Origin: Nemophila menziesii
Taxonomy: Eukaryota; Streptophyta; Magnoliopsida; Boraginales; Hydrophyllaceae
Length of the DNA: 64,000 bases
Assembly: GCA_029959085.1 (NCBI GenBank)
Contig: JARWIR010000018.1
Location: 930,001-994,000, forward strand
Direction of reading: 5' to 3'
In this document: positions 50,788 to 63,171 of the stretch, one piece after another
How the letters are laid out: the number at the start of each line of letters is the position of its first letter
Position numbering within the stretch: position 1 is the stretch's first letter
Program-made: the position numbers and the translations under genes
The notes under the pieces: generated by a model
Seen by the model: only the letters and a program-made list of their open reading frames with translations
Databases searched by the model: none
What the model was told of the DNA's origin: nothing

Positions 50788-51503
50788 TTCATGCGCTCGT
50801 CTATGTCTTCAATTTGTTTAACAATCTTTACAGGACACTCCCCGTATTGGTGACCAATTCTCCCACACATGAAGCACAATGTACCAGTATTTTCGTATTG
50901 GAACATAACCCAAGCTGCGCCATCCTCTTGTAGTAAATAAGTGCCTGGAGGTAAAGGGTATTTGGTGTTGAATTTAACTCTACAGCGAAGGATTTTTATG
51001 TCGCAGTTTGTGACAGTTGGGTAGTCAACAACTTCAACTTTGATAAAACAAACTTCAAGAGCTTTGACTGTGGTTCTGTTGTACTTCTTAAAATCTAACC
51101 GTCTAACCTGAACCCATATGGAGGAATAGTCAGTATATAAATCTGGGAATTCAATTACCTGAGGCCATATTGTCATTCTCATGTGCATTTTTTGAATTAT
51201 ACTCGGGTGCAGCTCCCACACTGTTTTAAATTCTCTCTTGTTGAAGATTTCTAGCTTGAAAGTGTTGGTTTTGACCTCTGAGACTCTGAAATGACCTTGA
51301 ATCCCCAACGTTTCTTCTATGAACTTTCTCATTTGAACTGCATACACCGTGGTGTCTCCTATCACTTTGAGTAGAATTGCTTTTTCCTCCTTCATGCTTT
51401 CAGCTAGCCTGGCCTTAATGCCAATACTTATAACACATAGCTTCCTAAACTTATGTTCTGTGAGTGGTATAATGGGTAGCGAGTGAAAGTCCCTGGATGC
51501 CAT
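50784..51503 (-). CDS. DUF4283-type protein with one CCHC zinc knuckle
   Basis: 239 codons from ATG at 51503 (MASRDFHSLPIIPL); the frame is open up to 51770 but the earlier part looks like a leader. The N-terminal half has a DUF4283-like pattern: ILLKVIGDTTVYAVQM, FKLEIFNKREFKTVWELHP, then WPQVIEF and SIWVQVRRLDF. A CCHC knuckle follows near the end (CFMCGRIGHQYGEC, C-x2-C-x4-H-x4-C) after PPGTYLLQEDGAAWVMFQYE. This layout is typical of plant L1-type LINE ORF1 and related domesticated proteins that bind nucleic acid. It stops at TGA 50786-50784, overlapping the gag frame by about 25 bases (-1 frame). No reverse transcriptase follows, so it is not a full LINE. Confidence 0.7.
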   Translation of the reverse strand: MASRDFHSLPIIPLTEHKFRKLCVISIGIKARLAESMKEEKAILLKVIGDTTVYAVQMRKFIEETLGIQGHFRVSEVKTNTFKLEIFNKREFKTVWELHPSIIQKMHMRMTIWPQVIEFPDLYTDYSSIWVQVRRLDFKKYNRTTVKALEVCFIKVEVVDYPTVTNCDIKILRCRVKFNTKYPLPPGTYLLQEDGAAWVMFQYENTGTLCFMCGRIGHQYGECPVKIVKQIEDIDERMK

Positions 51504-51757
51504 GTAACAGTTCTTGCAAAACACACAGTTAGAAAAGAAAGAATATATGTTAAAGACAAGTGAGGGGAGTTGGGCGAAGAGTAAAAGGATCTTTAATTGT
51601 AAGAAGATGAAAGAAAGATTTTTGCAGGCTAAGGATGTTGCAGAGAGAAGATGAAGTTTACCTAGTTCGAAAGAGGTGAATTTATACTGTAAAAATAACA
51701 TGTGTATGATTGTCATCTTGTTAGCTAATGGGTTGAGTCTCTTCGTTACTAGAGGAG

Positions 51758-53316
51758 TGATGTCTCCCAAAATTTTATAATTTTATGCCCTTGGGAGACA
51801 TCATTTTTTGTGTTTATTCGACTATTTAGATAGACTTTTGGTGTTAACATGCAATAAACCGATTTTCTTCTTTTAATTCTAGTATTTTTCATTTATTAAA
51901 AGTTTGCGCGTAATATTATTATTTTTAGTGAAAATTTTGTAGGTTTTGAATACTAGCTAGGAGAGGAATCCAAGAATAAAGTCAAATATCGTGTAATGAA
52001 GTCAAATCAAGAAGAAATATCCCAAAAGAATTGATAATTTCAAGCTGCAAATCTGGAAAGTTGATAAAGATTGCTGATTTCGAGCCATCTAATAGTAGAT
52101 TTAGCCTCTGACTTGTGAAGATAATTTGTTCCACGTTGAGTTACGGAAATATAGCAACTAGAATGGGGTCAATTGAGTTGCAACGAGTCGGTTAGAGCTG
52201 ATTTAGTGAAGGTGGTGCAGCAGTTACGGGATTTGGGCTTAATTATGGACTTGGGCTTTTCTAATTTTCATTCAATTTTTAAGAAAAACCTAGTCCAAAT
52301 TTCATAGTATAAATAGGCTTTAGACTCTTATCTTTACACACAATTCACACACAATTCATACGCTTTAGAGTCAGAATATCAAAGAAGAAGCTAGAGCAAG
52401 GAAGAGAAGAAGCCAAGAGCTGGAGACTGTCTATATCTCCAATTCTCAGCCAATTCAACTCCGTAATTAGGTTCTTCTATTTAATTATGTGAAACAATTA
52501 TGAATTTCTTTCAATTTAATCTCTTAGTTTTCGTATTAGTATGAGCTAAACTTATAAAGTGCTTGAGAACGCATAATGGGTTAATCCCAATTTGATTTCG
52601 TTACATGTGTTTCGATTTGGGATTTTAATAATTGAAATCAAATTGGGTAAATTGTATTTTTCATTAATTTGCTTTTATCTACTATTATTGACGTAATTAA
52701 CGAATCATAGGACTTAGTATCTAGGATATTCCATATAGTGGCGTATGGATCACCTTGATGGGGGTTTAGATACAAACCTAATTAATGAATGTAGGATAGA
52801 AATTATAGACTTTAACGAGCTTAATCAATCCTATGTCCAATTGGGTATACATAGACTTAATCACTTGAAGGTGTACAATAATCACCCTGACGGGGTTTGT
52901 AGCTCCTTAGTCCACCCTGACGGGGGTAAGGAGAATTCCAAATCCTGACCATTACATATTTACCAATTTGTCCCTTAAACATTTCATGAAATGAATGGTA
53001 ATTAGGTGAAATCCTTGCGTTTCTCAAGTACTGCCTTTCATACCTTGCGTAAACTACTTTATTTTCTCGCGTCTAGTTTAATACTTGCATTATAATTTAT
53101 TGTCTTAGCTATAGAAAACCAAAACAAACATTCTCAAAATAATTTACTTGCTTTTACGTGCAATTAATCACTATTCGATAAGCATTAGAGTCAACCAATC
53201 CGTCCCTGAGAACGAATCTGTATTATCACATATATTACTTGGGACAACTATACACTTGCAGTTGTGGTTCTCTTTTCCTTATTTGACTTTTATTTAGAAC
53301 ACACAAAGGACCACCA
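51758..53316 (+). mobile_element. Athila-like 5' LTR (plus-strand element)
   Basis: Runs from TGATGTCTCC to GGACCACCA, 1559 bases, six bases before the primer binding site. Its first 46 bases form a perfect 13-bp inverted repeat (TGATGTCTCCCAA...TTGGGAGACATCA). CACCCTGACGGGG-like motifs occur at 52751, 52882 and 52914. The end region (GAGAACGAATC...CACTTGCAGTTG) matches the LTR at 44923 in the reverse sense. C-terminal and 3' parts of this element are not present. Confidence 0.8.
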
Positions 53317-53322
53317 AGTTTT

Positions 53323-53340
53323 TGGCGCCGCTGCCGGGGA
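53323..53340 (+). other. tRNA-Asp type primer binding site
   Basis: TGGCGCCGCTGCCGGGGA, one mismatch (C for T) from the TGGCGCCGTTGCCGGGGA complementary to the 3' end of plant tRNA-Asp, the primer used by Athila/Tat elements. It sits six bases after the LTR. Confidence 0.85.
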
Positions 53341-53445
53341 CGGTAGTGTGTGACCCCGGTGTTTATCCGTTAGTGTTAGTTGCATTTTTATTTTTAAGTT
53401 TTACGCTTTGTTTGTACATCTTTTTCAGGTTTTTAGGTTTGGTGT

Positions 53446-54843
53446 ATGCGAAGGAAGCTATTTAAGGATCTTGAGACATTACCTCTGATCCTTGATAATC
53501 CTGAATAATTAGTCAAACTTGCTAACAAGAAAAAGAGAGAAGAAAAAGAAGCGAAAGAGTTAGAAGAGAGATTAGCTAGAGAAATGGCCAAACTTCCGAT
53601 TAATAATAACGGTCAGAACAATGGTCAAGTCCCACCTCCTATTCCTCTAGTTCAAGCCCAAGTAGCCGATCCATGGTTCATTAATGGCCCAGAACAAGAA
53701 CTGTTCTGTGCTCCTTCTCTTGGGATTGGCCCAGACGATATTGCTGTTCCGAGATTCCGTCCAGATTTGGGATTTGGGTATGTTAGCTCAATTTTAGAAT
53801 TTTAGAAATTTTCGTGGCAAGCCCGGAGAAGATCCTATTCGCGTAGTGCAAAAGTTTATGCAAATATGCGACTCTTACATCACTCAAGGAGTAACAAAAG
53901 AGCAAATTTATTTTGCTACATTCAGATTTTTCGTGATAGATGGAGCGAGTGATTGTCATGATTCATAAGAGCCTGGAAAGATTACGAATTGGGAACAATT
54001 ACAGACTGCGTTTTTCGATAGATACTATCCATCCAACATGAGATTAGATGCTCAACTCGAATTAACATATTTCTGACAAGAATATGATGAAGCTTTGGGT
54101 AGAAGTTGGTCGAGATTTCAGAATTCTTTGCGAAGAGTCCTTGATCATGGTCTTTCAGAACAACACAAATGAAGGTCTTTTACAAAGGCCTTGAGGGAAA
54201 ATCGAGAAAGGATTTAGTTTTATTATGTGGTGGTCGATTTTTGCAGGTTCTACCCGTTCACGCGAAGATTATTTTAGATAGAACGGTAACTAATGAAGTG
54301 GGTTTGAATACTGTGAGAACACCTGTTAAAGGGGGAGTTAATAACGTCAATATCGAAGAAAAGTTCACCTCTTTAGAGAACAAAATACAAACCACCTTGG
54401 AACAACAATTGAAACAACTCACGTTAGCCGTGAAAAAAGGTTTTTCGAGTAAAAAGGTTGAAGTGAACGCTACGCAAGAAGTTTATGGATTTTCGTATTG
54501 TGGTGTGAATGATCATGAATGGGAGAATTGTCAGAATAATCAAGAGTCCGTGATGTTTGTTTCCAATAGAGGAAATTACAATTCGAGTGGTCAAGGGTAT
54601 CAACCTAACAGAAACCATCATGGGTTTCAGTATTCAAATCCTAATGGGGCAGCAAATCCGACATACGTGTATCAGCAGCATCCTCAAGGTAACAACTATA
54701 ATCCAAGACCTCAGAATAATTATCAAGGGGGACAACACCAAGGAAATTATGTTCAGAGACAACCTCCTCAAGACAATTATAATGACACCATGAACCAGAA
54801 AGCAGAAAGTCTTACCTGCTCAACCACAAGAAGATACAAATAA
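53446..54843 (+). pseudogene. N-terminal gag of an Athila-like element, broken
   Basis: Starts MRRKLFKDLETLPLILDN at 53446, with a stop 20 codons later at 53506. It then continues through PLVQAQVADPWFINGP, a frameshift near 53800, GKPGEDPIRVVQKFMQICDS, stops near 53966 and 54074, WEQLQTAFFDRYYPSNMRLD, and RFQNSLRRVLDHGLSEQ. A further frameshift near 54168 is followed by 224 open codons ending at 54843. The order matches the retrotransposon gag capsid domain. The zinc knuckle is degenerate: GFSYCGVNDHEWENC lacks the first Cys. A Gln/Asn/Tyr-rich stretch follows. It is truncated before the gag C-terminus; protease and pol are absent. It is not functional. Confidence 0.85.
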
Positions 54844-57800
54844 CTTCCCACTTTAAGGAGTGTAGGTTTACTTAAGTAACTTCCCACTTTTACAAACTAT
54901 ATCTATCAAATAAACAAAAGATATAGTAAAATCTAGATTGGTCAATAAAAAAATAAAAATTAAGTAAATAAGTTCAATTAGTAGACCAACAAAGAAAGAT
55001 AAATCAAGATAAAAATCTATGAATACCATTGTCAAACACCGTCAAAGGGACAAGATCCTGTGAAAGATTGTTTCTTCCTTTTAAACTTCTATGGTTGTTT
55101 AAATAGTAATCCACTTTGCAACAAATTGAACAAAAACGAAATGTTCCCTCGATATGTTGTATCAGTGGCTGCTGTAGCAGATATTTGATCCAACTGTAAA
55201 AGGAATAAGTGATGGTTTATTGTTAGACAAGTATTTCTGCAAGTAATTTCGACCATTATACATTTAATTACTATTATTGAACAACACACTTTTTTGTATA
55301 ATTTTTATTCTCATCTTTCTACTACACCAAGTAGAAAAGACATGGATGCATATGTATGTTTTATAATATTTTAAATTAATAAGTATTTTCTTTTACCACT
55401 ACTCATACATCTAATTGAGTTGTATTCTCTATTTCTTTCAAAAGAAAATTAAATTTTACTAATAGTAAACATATTATAGTTTTTTATGTTACTCTTTCTC
55501 TGTATGAAAGTTTAGAATAGATGAAAATAGTGGATAAAAAATTACAAATTTAAAAAATTGATATGATAAACTAAACCTCCAATTGAGTCGGAAATCAATA
55601 AATCATATTTTTCACATTATTCTTACATATTTTAAACTCTAAATATAATTTATATTTATGTCAAATTATAAATAAACTTAATTAATAAAAGTATAAAAAT
55701 ATATTTTTAGACTAAAACTTACCTTGTAGAAGAAATGTCATGACCAACGACCACTTGTGAAATCATTTTCCTGTACGAATACTAATAAATTAAGATCACA
55801 ATATTATGTTTTAGGATCTAAATTTTTCATATATTGTAATTTCTAAAAATTAATATGTAAGACAAATAAATAAGATTGCATTCTAGTTATTAAAAGGTGT
55901 GCAGATTATACACAAAACTATTAGGTAATAAAAAAAATACAGTCAAAAGAAATAACGTACCTGAAAGTGATATTATAGGCTGTAAATCTTAGATTTGGGC
56001 TTAGAAAAAAACATAAATAATATAATTATCTAAAAGAATATATAAATCTAGATGTAAAAATGAGATGAAAAAATCAATTTCTTCTTTAATTTCACCTCTA
56101 GTAATCTAAATATCTCTTCAAACTTTTGTAGGTTTAATCATTAAATTGTTGAATGAAAAAAAATTATTCAATTTTTGAAGATTGTAAGAAATGAATAGAC
56201 TAGGTGTATGATTATATTACCGCTTGAGATAAATGTAGGCGTGATAAAATGAAAAACTAGGTCATAGAATTTTCCCTAAATATAATAATCTTTTGTTGTT
56301 TTATGGGCCGAGCCTATTAGTTGAAATACATAAGAAAAATTAGACCATTTTCATTGGGCCATATACGTATGTCTAAATTGTGGTTTTTTATCTATTCCAA
56401 TATAATATTTAATATAAAATACTCTCGTATTTTAATTTATTTATGTGTAAAATTTATAAGATCCCTAATATTTTGCAAGTTGAAAAATAAATATATAATT
56501 TAACGATATAATTATTTTAGTATTTGTTAACGGATTACGTTGATATAAATGTCTTAGTAGAACTAGGAAAAAATTAGTTCCATTAGAATTTAGCTATCCA
56601 GATATAAGTTATTTTCCTTGTGACTGGGTCCTCAAACACATACTATAGTATCTTGATATAATTTTATAATCCAGATGATAGAACAATGAACAATATCACG
56701 TATATATGTATGATGAAAAACTAATCTTACGGAAGTTTAATATACTATTATTTTAAAAATATTTATGATAATATGAGTATGGAGACAATTCTTACATAAT
56801 TAATTTAAATAATATTTATTAATCTAATCTTAAATTAAATATCCTTATTATGATTTGCCTAAAAAATATAATATATATCTTTTGATATTTTATTCATTGA
56901 TTATATTGAAAAACAATAAGAAAAACTCTTTATTTGTTGAGATATCGGTTTTTATGAGAAATAATAAAGTCTTTGGGAAATGTATGACATGTATGCATTT
57001 ATTCATTGGAAAGAAGTTTACGAAAAATAAATAAATTTAACTTATTTAAAAATATAAAGATGTATATGAAGATAAGGTTATATTTATAGGATGAGATCAA
57101 ATCGTTATAATGTTGACTCGAACGTTGAATTTATTAAGCATGAAAAGAAAAAAAGAAAATGACACTTTTTCTGTTTATGTTACCCTAGTTTTACATAATG
57201 TTAGGGTGATTAAGAATGAATAGAACGAGCGAGAGAAGGTATTAAAATGATTGTACCAAAATAAAGTTCTCTTAGTTTATTATTGATATGAAGAAATGAC
57301 CAAATTTTTTAGAATAGTTTCCAAAATTGAAAGAAAAAATATCGTACAAGTATAGAATATATAATTATTTAGATAAAATTTACATCCAATAATAGCCCCA
57401 TAACCAATGTTGAAACTAATAACTCTTCTAGGCCATCTATTTCATTGCACGTAACTAGTAGTCAAATATAATTTACATTTGATAAATTTATTAAAATTTA
57501 TAAAAAGACAACTTGATTAAATGTTATCTATGTTGGAGAAAACAAAGATAGTATACGTGTATAGTTAGGGAAATAACAATAATATATGTGATACAATAGG
57601 TTTCTAAATCTTGCAACTATATAATTCATTTACAACGTACAACTAAGAAAAATGGTTTGTCGTTTTGGGTTTATCTTAGTGTTAGTTCATCATAATGTCA
57701 AGGAAGTACATTACATAAATACATTGGCGTGCAGGTAACGATTGATTTTAGATACATGTACAAACTATGGTCATCTACAAAAAATTAATTGAGATCTTTT

Positions 57801-58372
57801 TGCAATAAATAGGAGATAATATAGACGGATAAAAAAATAACCTTAATATATCGTTTTGTTGAATTTACTTTTTAAATTGTAACATTAAGATTATAAATAC
57901 AATTATTACATTGAAAAGTATAAAAAAAGACATCTAAAGGAAAGATAGACACATATATGTACATACAAAGTTTATTATACCACATTCATTTACTCAAATT
58001 TTGAAAAAAAACTAGTTGATGTGTGGAATAATATAACCATTGAAAACACCTTTAGATTCACATATTAACCATTATCGTTTCATATATATATATTTATATA
58101 ATATAAATAATATATAACTATTACTAATTTCTAACATAATCAACCATTTAATTCATTTATATTGCTCAAAAATACTAAATCTTGTTAGTGTTAGTATATG
58201 TTTACTTTTTGCGTTACATAGTTCTCGCAACAATATATAAAACCTATCAAGGTATAATTTATATTTATATTTAGATTTGTATTAATAAATTTAGATGTAG
58301 GAAGATCAATTTACAGTTAATTAATATTTATAAATGGACTCAAGGCCATCATAACTTTACTTCTTGTAGCTA

Positions 58373-58376
<4 letters not shown>

Positions 58377-58431
<55 letters not shown>
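58377..58431. repeat. (TA)n microsatellite, copy A of the 4.75 kb repeat
   Basis: About 27 dinucleotides between CTAATAA and AAGTTGATT. Confidence 0.95.
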
Positions 58432-58435
<4 letters not shown>

Positions 58436-59263
58436 TGATTTTATTTTAACAACTCATACACATAATATATAATACATACAATAAGTAAGAATAAATTAAC
58501 ATGTGATACTATATGAAAAACTAATCCAACACACTTTTATATAACTTATGTTTTTTCAACGCTAAAAGTTAAAAATAAAACTGTTCTTTCTTATTAAGCT
58601 CCTCCAACATTTAATATAGTTTTTCTCTTTATTTATTTCCAAAATAAAATCGAATTGTACTAATAGTACATAACTTATAATATTTTATGTTATTTTTTCT
58701 CCACTCATATTTTGAATAAAAAATATTATTAAGTAATGATTAAAAAAGTAGAAAAAAACCTACATGATATACTCCCATCATATCGTTTGGGTCATCAACA
58801 AATCATATACTTTATAATATTCGTCCATAGTTAAGATGGATAATTGATAACACATTACATGAAATATTTCCAAAAATGTTATACCTCCCAAATTCTAAAC
58901 AATACCAATTGACCTCCCACGTTCTGTATACCCCGTCACGTAATGAAAATCCAACAATACTACATGGATACTACAGTTGTACACGCAATACAAATGTACA
59001 ATAACCCAAAAAGAAATGGACAAGCACAAAACCACGGTCGATGAAAATAAATACAATATTGGATCCAACAATACTTTCAATTTGGATCCTCCTTCTTCAA
59101 TTTCATCTATGGCTTACAACAATAAAAATCGAAACCTAACATGATATATTGAAACATAAGGCTGATTTTTAATTATCTACCATTTAATTTATGGGGTATA
59201 TGAAATATATTGAATGAGTGAAATTTTTTGGAAAGAACAAAAACGTTTATTTGTGTTTAGTTG

Positions 59264-59441
59264 TCGAAAATCTATTGTATCCACAAAAGCTCTAATACCA
59301 AAATCACCAACCTTAACATGTCAGATTTTATAAACAAAGTAGATTTGGAGTTTTGAGATATGGATGCACTATAACAGGGTTGCATGTGTGCAGGTACTTC
59401 ATACCCTTTGCCACATCGAGAGCCATTTTTATTCTTCTTCT
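59264..59441 (-). pseudogene. Raf-like MAPKKK (CTR1/EDR1 type) kinase fragment
   Basis: Reads [19 protein letters not shown], then [16 protein letters not shown], and after a frame change HVKVGDFGIRAFVDT. This matches kinase subdomains VIB-VII of plant Raf-like MAPKKKs, where the usual form is MALDVAxGMNYLH, VVHRDLKSPNLL and VKVxDFGLSR. The catalytic HRDLK has become HPYLK (catalytic Asp lost), a stop follows PNLLCL, and the DFG segment is in another frame. It is a dead fragment of about 60 residues. No other kinase exon was found nearby. Confidence 0.72.
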
Positions 59442-59591
59442 TTATATGGTTATTTTGATCAGGCTTGCACATCGAGTATATCATAAATACTATTTTTTTG
59501 TCAAAATATATCATCAATACTATAAAATCGAAACAAAAATAAATCCAAAAAATAGTAATGAGTTCAAAAGAAAAGGACCAAAGCATATTAA

Positions 59592-62500
59592 TTTAAGCAG
59601 TGTAGATTTACTTAAGTATCTTCCCACTTTTACAAACTATATCTATCAAATAAACAAAAGGTATTGTATAATCTAGATTGGTCTATAAAAAAATAATAAT
59701 TACGTAAATAAGTTCAATTACTAGACCAACAAAGAAAGATAAATCACGATAAAATTGTCTGAATACCATTGTCAAACACCGTCAAATAGACAAGATCCTG
59801 TGAAAGATTGTTTCTTCTTTTTAAACTTCTATGGTTGTTTAAATAGTAATCCACCTTGCGACAAATTGAACAAAAACGAAATGTTCCATCGATATGTTGT
59901 ATCAGTGGCTGCTGTAGCAGATATTTGATCCAACTGTAAAAGGAATAAGTGATGGTTCATTGTTAGACAAGTATTTCTGAAGGTAATTTCGACCATTATA
60001 CATTTAATTACTATTATTGAACAACACACTTTTCTGTATAATTTTTATTCTCATCTTTCTACTACACCAAGTAGAAAAGACATGGATGCATATGTATGTT
60101 TTATAATATTTTAAATTAATAAGTATTTTCTTTTACCACTATTCATACATCTAATTGAGTTGCATTCTCTATTTCTTTCAAAAGAAAATTAAATTTTACT
60201 AATAGTAAACATATTATAGTTTTTTATGTTACTCTTTCTCTGTATGAAAGTTTAGAATAAATGAAAATAGTAGATAAAAAATTACAAATTTAAAAAATTG
60301 ATATGATAAACTAAACCTCCAATTGAGTCGGAAATCAATAAATCATATTTTTCACATTATTCTTACATATTTTAAACTCTAAATATAATTTATATTTATG
60401 TCAAATTATAAATAAACTTAATTAATAAAAGTATAAAAATATATTTTTAGACTAAAACTTACCTTGTAGAAGAAATGTCATGACCAACGACCACTTGTGA
60501 AATCATTTTCCTGTACGAATACTAATAAATTAAGATCACAATATTATCAAAATATTATGTTTTAGGATCTAAATTTTTCATATAATGTAATTTTTAAAAA
60601 TTAATATGTAAGACAAATAAATAAGATTGCATTCTAGTTATTAAAAGGTGTGCAGATTATACACAAAACTATTAGGTAATACAAAAAAAATACATTCAAA
60701 ATAAATAACGTACCTGAAAGTGATATTATAGGCTGTAAATCTTAGATTTGGGCGTAAAAAAAAACATAAATAATATAATTATCTAAAAAAATATATAAAT
60801 CTAGATGTAAAAATGAGATAAAAAAATCAATTTCTTCTTTAATTTCACCTCTAGTAATCTAAATATTTCTTCAAACATTTGTAGGTTTAATCATTAAATT
60901 GTTGAATGAAAAAAAAATTATTCAATTTTTGAAGATTGTAAGAGATGAATAGACTAGGTGTATGATTATATTACAGCTTGAGATAAATAAAGGCGTGATA
61001 AAATGAAAAACTAGGTCATAGAATTTTCCCTAAATATAATAATCTTTTGTTTTTTTATGGGCCGAGCCTATTAGTTGAAATACATAAGAAAAATTAGACC
61101 ATTTTCATTGGGACATATACGTATGTCTAAATTGTGGTTTTTTATCTATTCCAATATAATATTTAATATAAAATACTCTCGTATTTTAATTTATTTATGT
61201 GTAAAATTTATAAGATCCCTAATATTTTGCAAGTTGAAAAATAAATATATAATTTAACGATATAATTATTTTAGTATCTGTTAACGGATTACGTTGATAT
61301 AAATGTCTTAGTAGAACTAGGAAAAAATTAGTTCTATTAGAATTTAGCTATCCAGATATAAGTTATTTTCCTTGTGACTGGGTCCTCAAACACATACTAT
61401 AGTATCTTGATATAATTTTATAAACCAGATGATAGAACAATGAACAATAGCACGTATATATGTATGATGAAAAACTAATCTTACGGAAGTTTAATATACT
61501 ATTATTTTAAAAATATTTATGATAATATGAGTATGGAGACAATTCTTACATATTTAATTTTAAATAATATTTATTAATCTAATCTTAAATTAAATATCCT
61601 TATTATGATTTGCCTAAAAAATATAATATATATCTATTGATATTTTATTCATTGATTATATTGAAAAACAATAAGAAAAACTCTTTATTTGTTTAGATAT
61701 CGGTTTTTATGAGAAATAATAAAGTCTTTGGGAAATGTATGACATTTATGTATATATTCATTGGAAAGAAGTTTACGAAAAATAAATAAATTTAACTTAT
61801 TTAAAAATATAAAGATGTATTTGAAGATAAGGTTATATTTATAGGATGTGAACAAATCGTTATAATGTTGACTCCAACGTTGAATTTATTAAGCATGAAA
61901 AGAAAAAAAGAAAATGACACTTTTTTCTGTTTATGTTACCCTAGTTTTACATAATGTTAGGGTGATTAAGAATGAATAGAACGAGCGAGAGAAGGTTATT
62001 AAAATGATTGTACCAAAATAAAGATCTCTTAGTTTATTATTGATATGAAGAAATGACCAAATTTTTTAGAATAGTTTCCAAAATTGAAAGAAAAAATATC
62101 GTACAAGTATAGAATATATAATTATTTAGATAAAATTTACATCCAATAATAGCCCCATAACCAATGTTGAAACTAATAACTCTTCTAGGCCATCTATTTC
62201 ATTGCACGTAACTAGTAGTCAAATATAATTTACATTTGATAAATTTATTAAAATTTATAAAAAGACAACTTGATTAAATGTTATCTATGTTGGAGAAAAC
62301 AAAGATAGTATACGTGTATAGTTAGGGAAATAACAATAATATATGTGATACAATAGGTTTCTAAATCTTGCAACTATATAATTCATTTACAACGTACAAC
62401 TAAGAAAAATGGTTTGTCGTTTTGGGTTTATCTTAGTGTTAGTTCATCATAATGTCAAGGAAGTACATTACATAAATACATTGGCGTGCAGGTAACTATT

Positions 62501-63134
62501 GATTTTAGATACATGTACAAACTATGGTCATCTACAAAAAATTAATTGAGATCTTTTTGCAATAAATAGGAGATAATATAGACGGATAAAAAAATAACCT
62601 TAATATATCGTTTTGTTGAATTTACTTTTCAAATTGTAACATTAAGATTATAAATACAGTTATTACATTGAAAAGTATATAAAAAGACATCTAAAGGAAA
62701 GATAGACACATATATGTACATACAAAGTTTATTATACCACATTCATTTACTCAAATTTTGAAAAATAACTAGTTGATGTGTGGAATAATATAACCATTGA
62801 AAACACCTTTAGATTCACATATTAACCATTATCGTTTCATATATATATATATTTATATAATATAAATAATATATAACTATTACTGATTTCTAACATAATC
62901 GACCATTTAATTCATTTATATAGCTCAAAAATACTAAATCTTGTTAGTGTTAGTATATGTTTACTTTTTGCGTTACATAGTTCTCGCAAAAATATATAAA
63001 ACCTATCAAGGTATAATTTATATGTATATCTAGATTTCTATTAATAAATTTAGATGTAGGAAGATCAATTTACAGTTAATTAATATTTATAAATGGACTC
63101 AAGCCATCATAATTTTACTTCTTGTAGCTAATAA

Positions 63135-63171
<37 letters not shown>

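Larger units (their letters stand above)
54852..59591. repeat. Tandem duplication of about 4.75 kb, copy A
   Basis: Matches 59592 onward with few differences. AT-rich throughout. Short ORFs in it (55089-55289 minus, 56321-56503 plus, 58895-59080 minus) recur in copy B but show no domain. A (TA)n tract lies at 58377-58431. The right end contains the kinase relic. The rest (55300-58370) is AT-rich DNA in which I see no gene. Confidence 0.92.

Noticed and set aside
50784..51503. Complete LINE element
   Set aside because: No endonuclease or reverse transcriptase ORF and no poly(A) tail follow; only the ORF1-type part is present.
52745..52948. 67-codon ORF within the plus-strand LTR
   Set aside because: It lies wholly inside the LTR and covers its CACCCTGACGGGG motifs; no protein family.
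55089..55289. 66-codon minus-strand ORF, repeated at 59829-60029; another frame reads FRFCSICCKVDYYLNNH
   Set aside because: The alternative frame looked zinc-finger-like, but only two close Cys pairs are present and no family fits.
56321..56503. 60-codon ORF identical in both 4.75 kb copies (also 61075-61257)
   Set aside because: AT-rich Ile/Lys/Phe composition, no domain or exon border. Identity is due to duplication, although one silent difference was seen.
58895..59080. 61-codon hydrophobic minus-strand ORF, repeated at 63644-63829
   Set aside because: No homologous feature and no splice context. It does not join to the kinase relic nearby.
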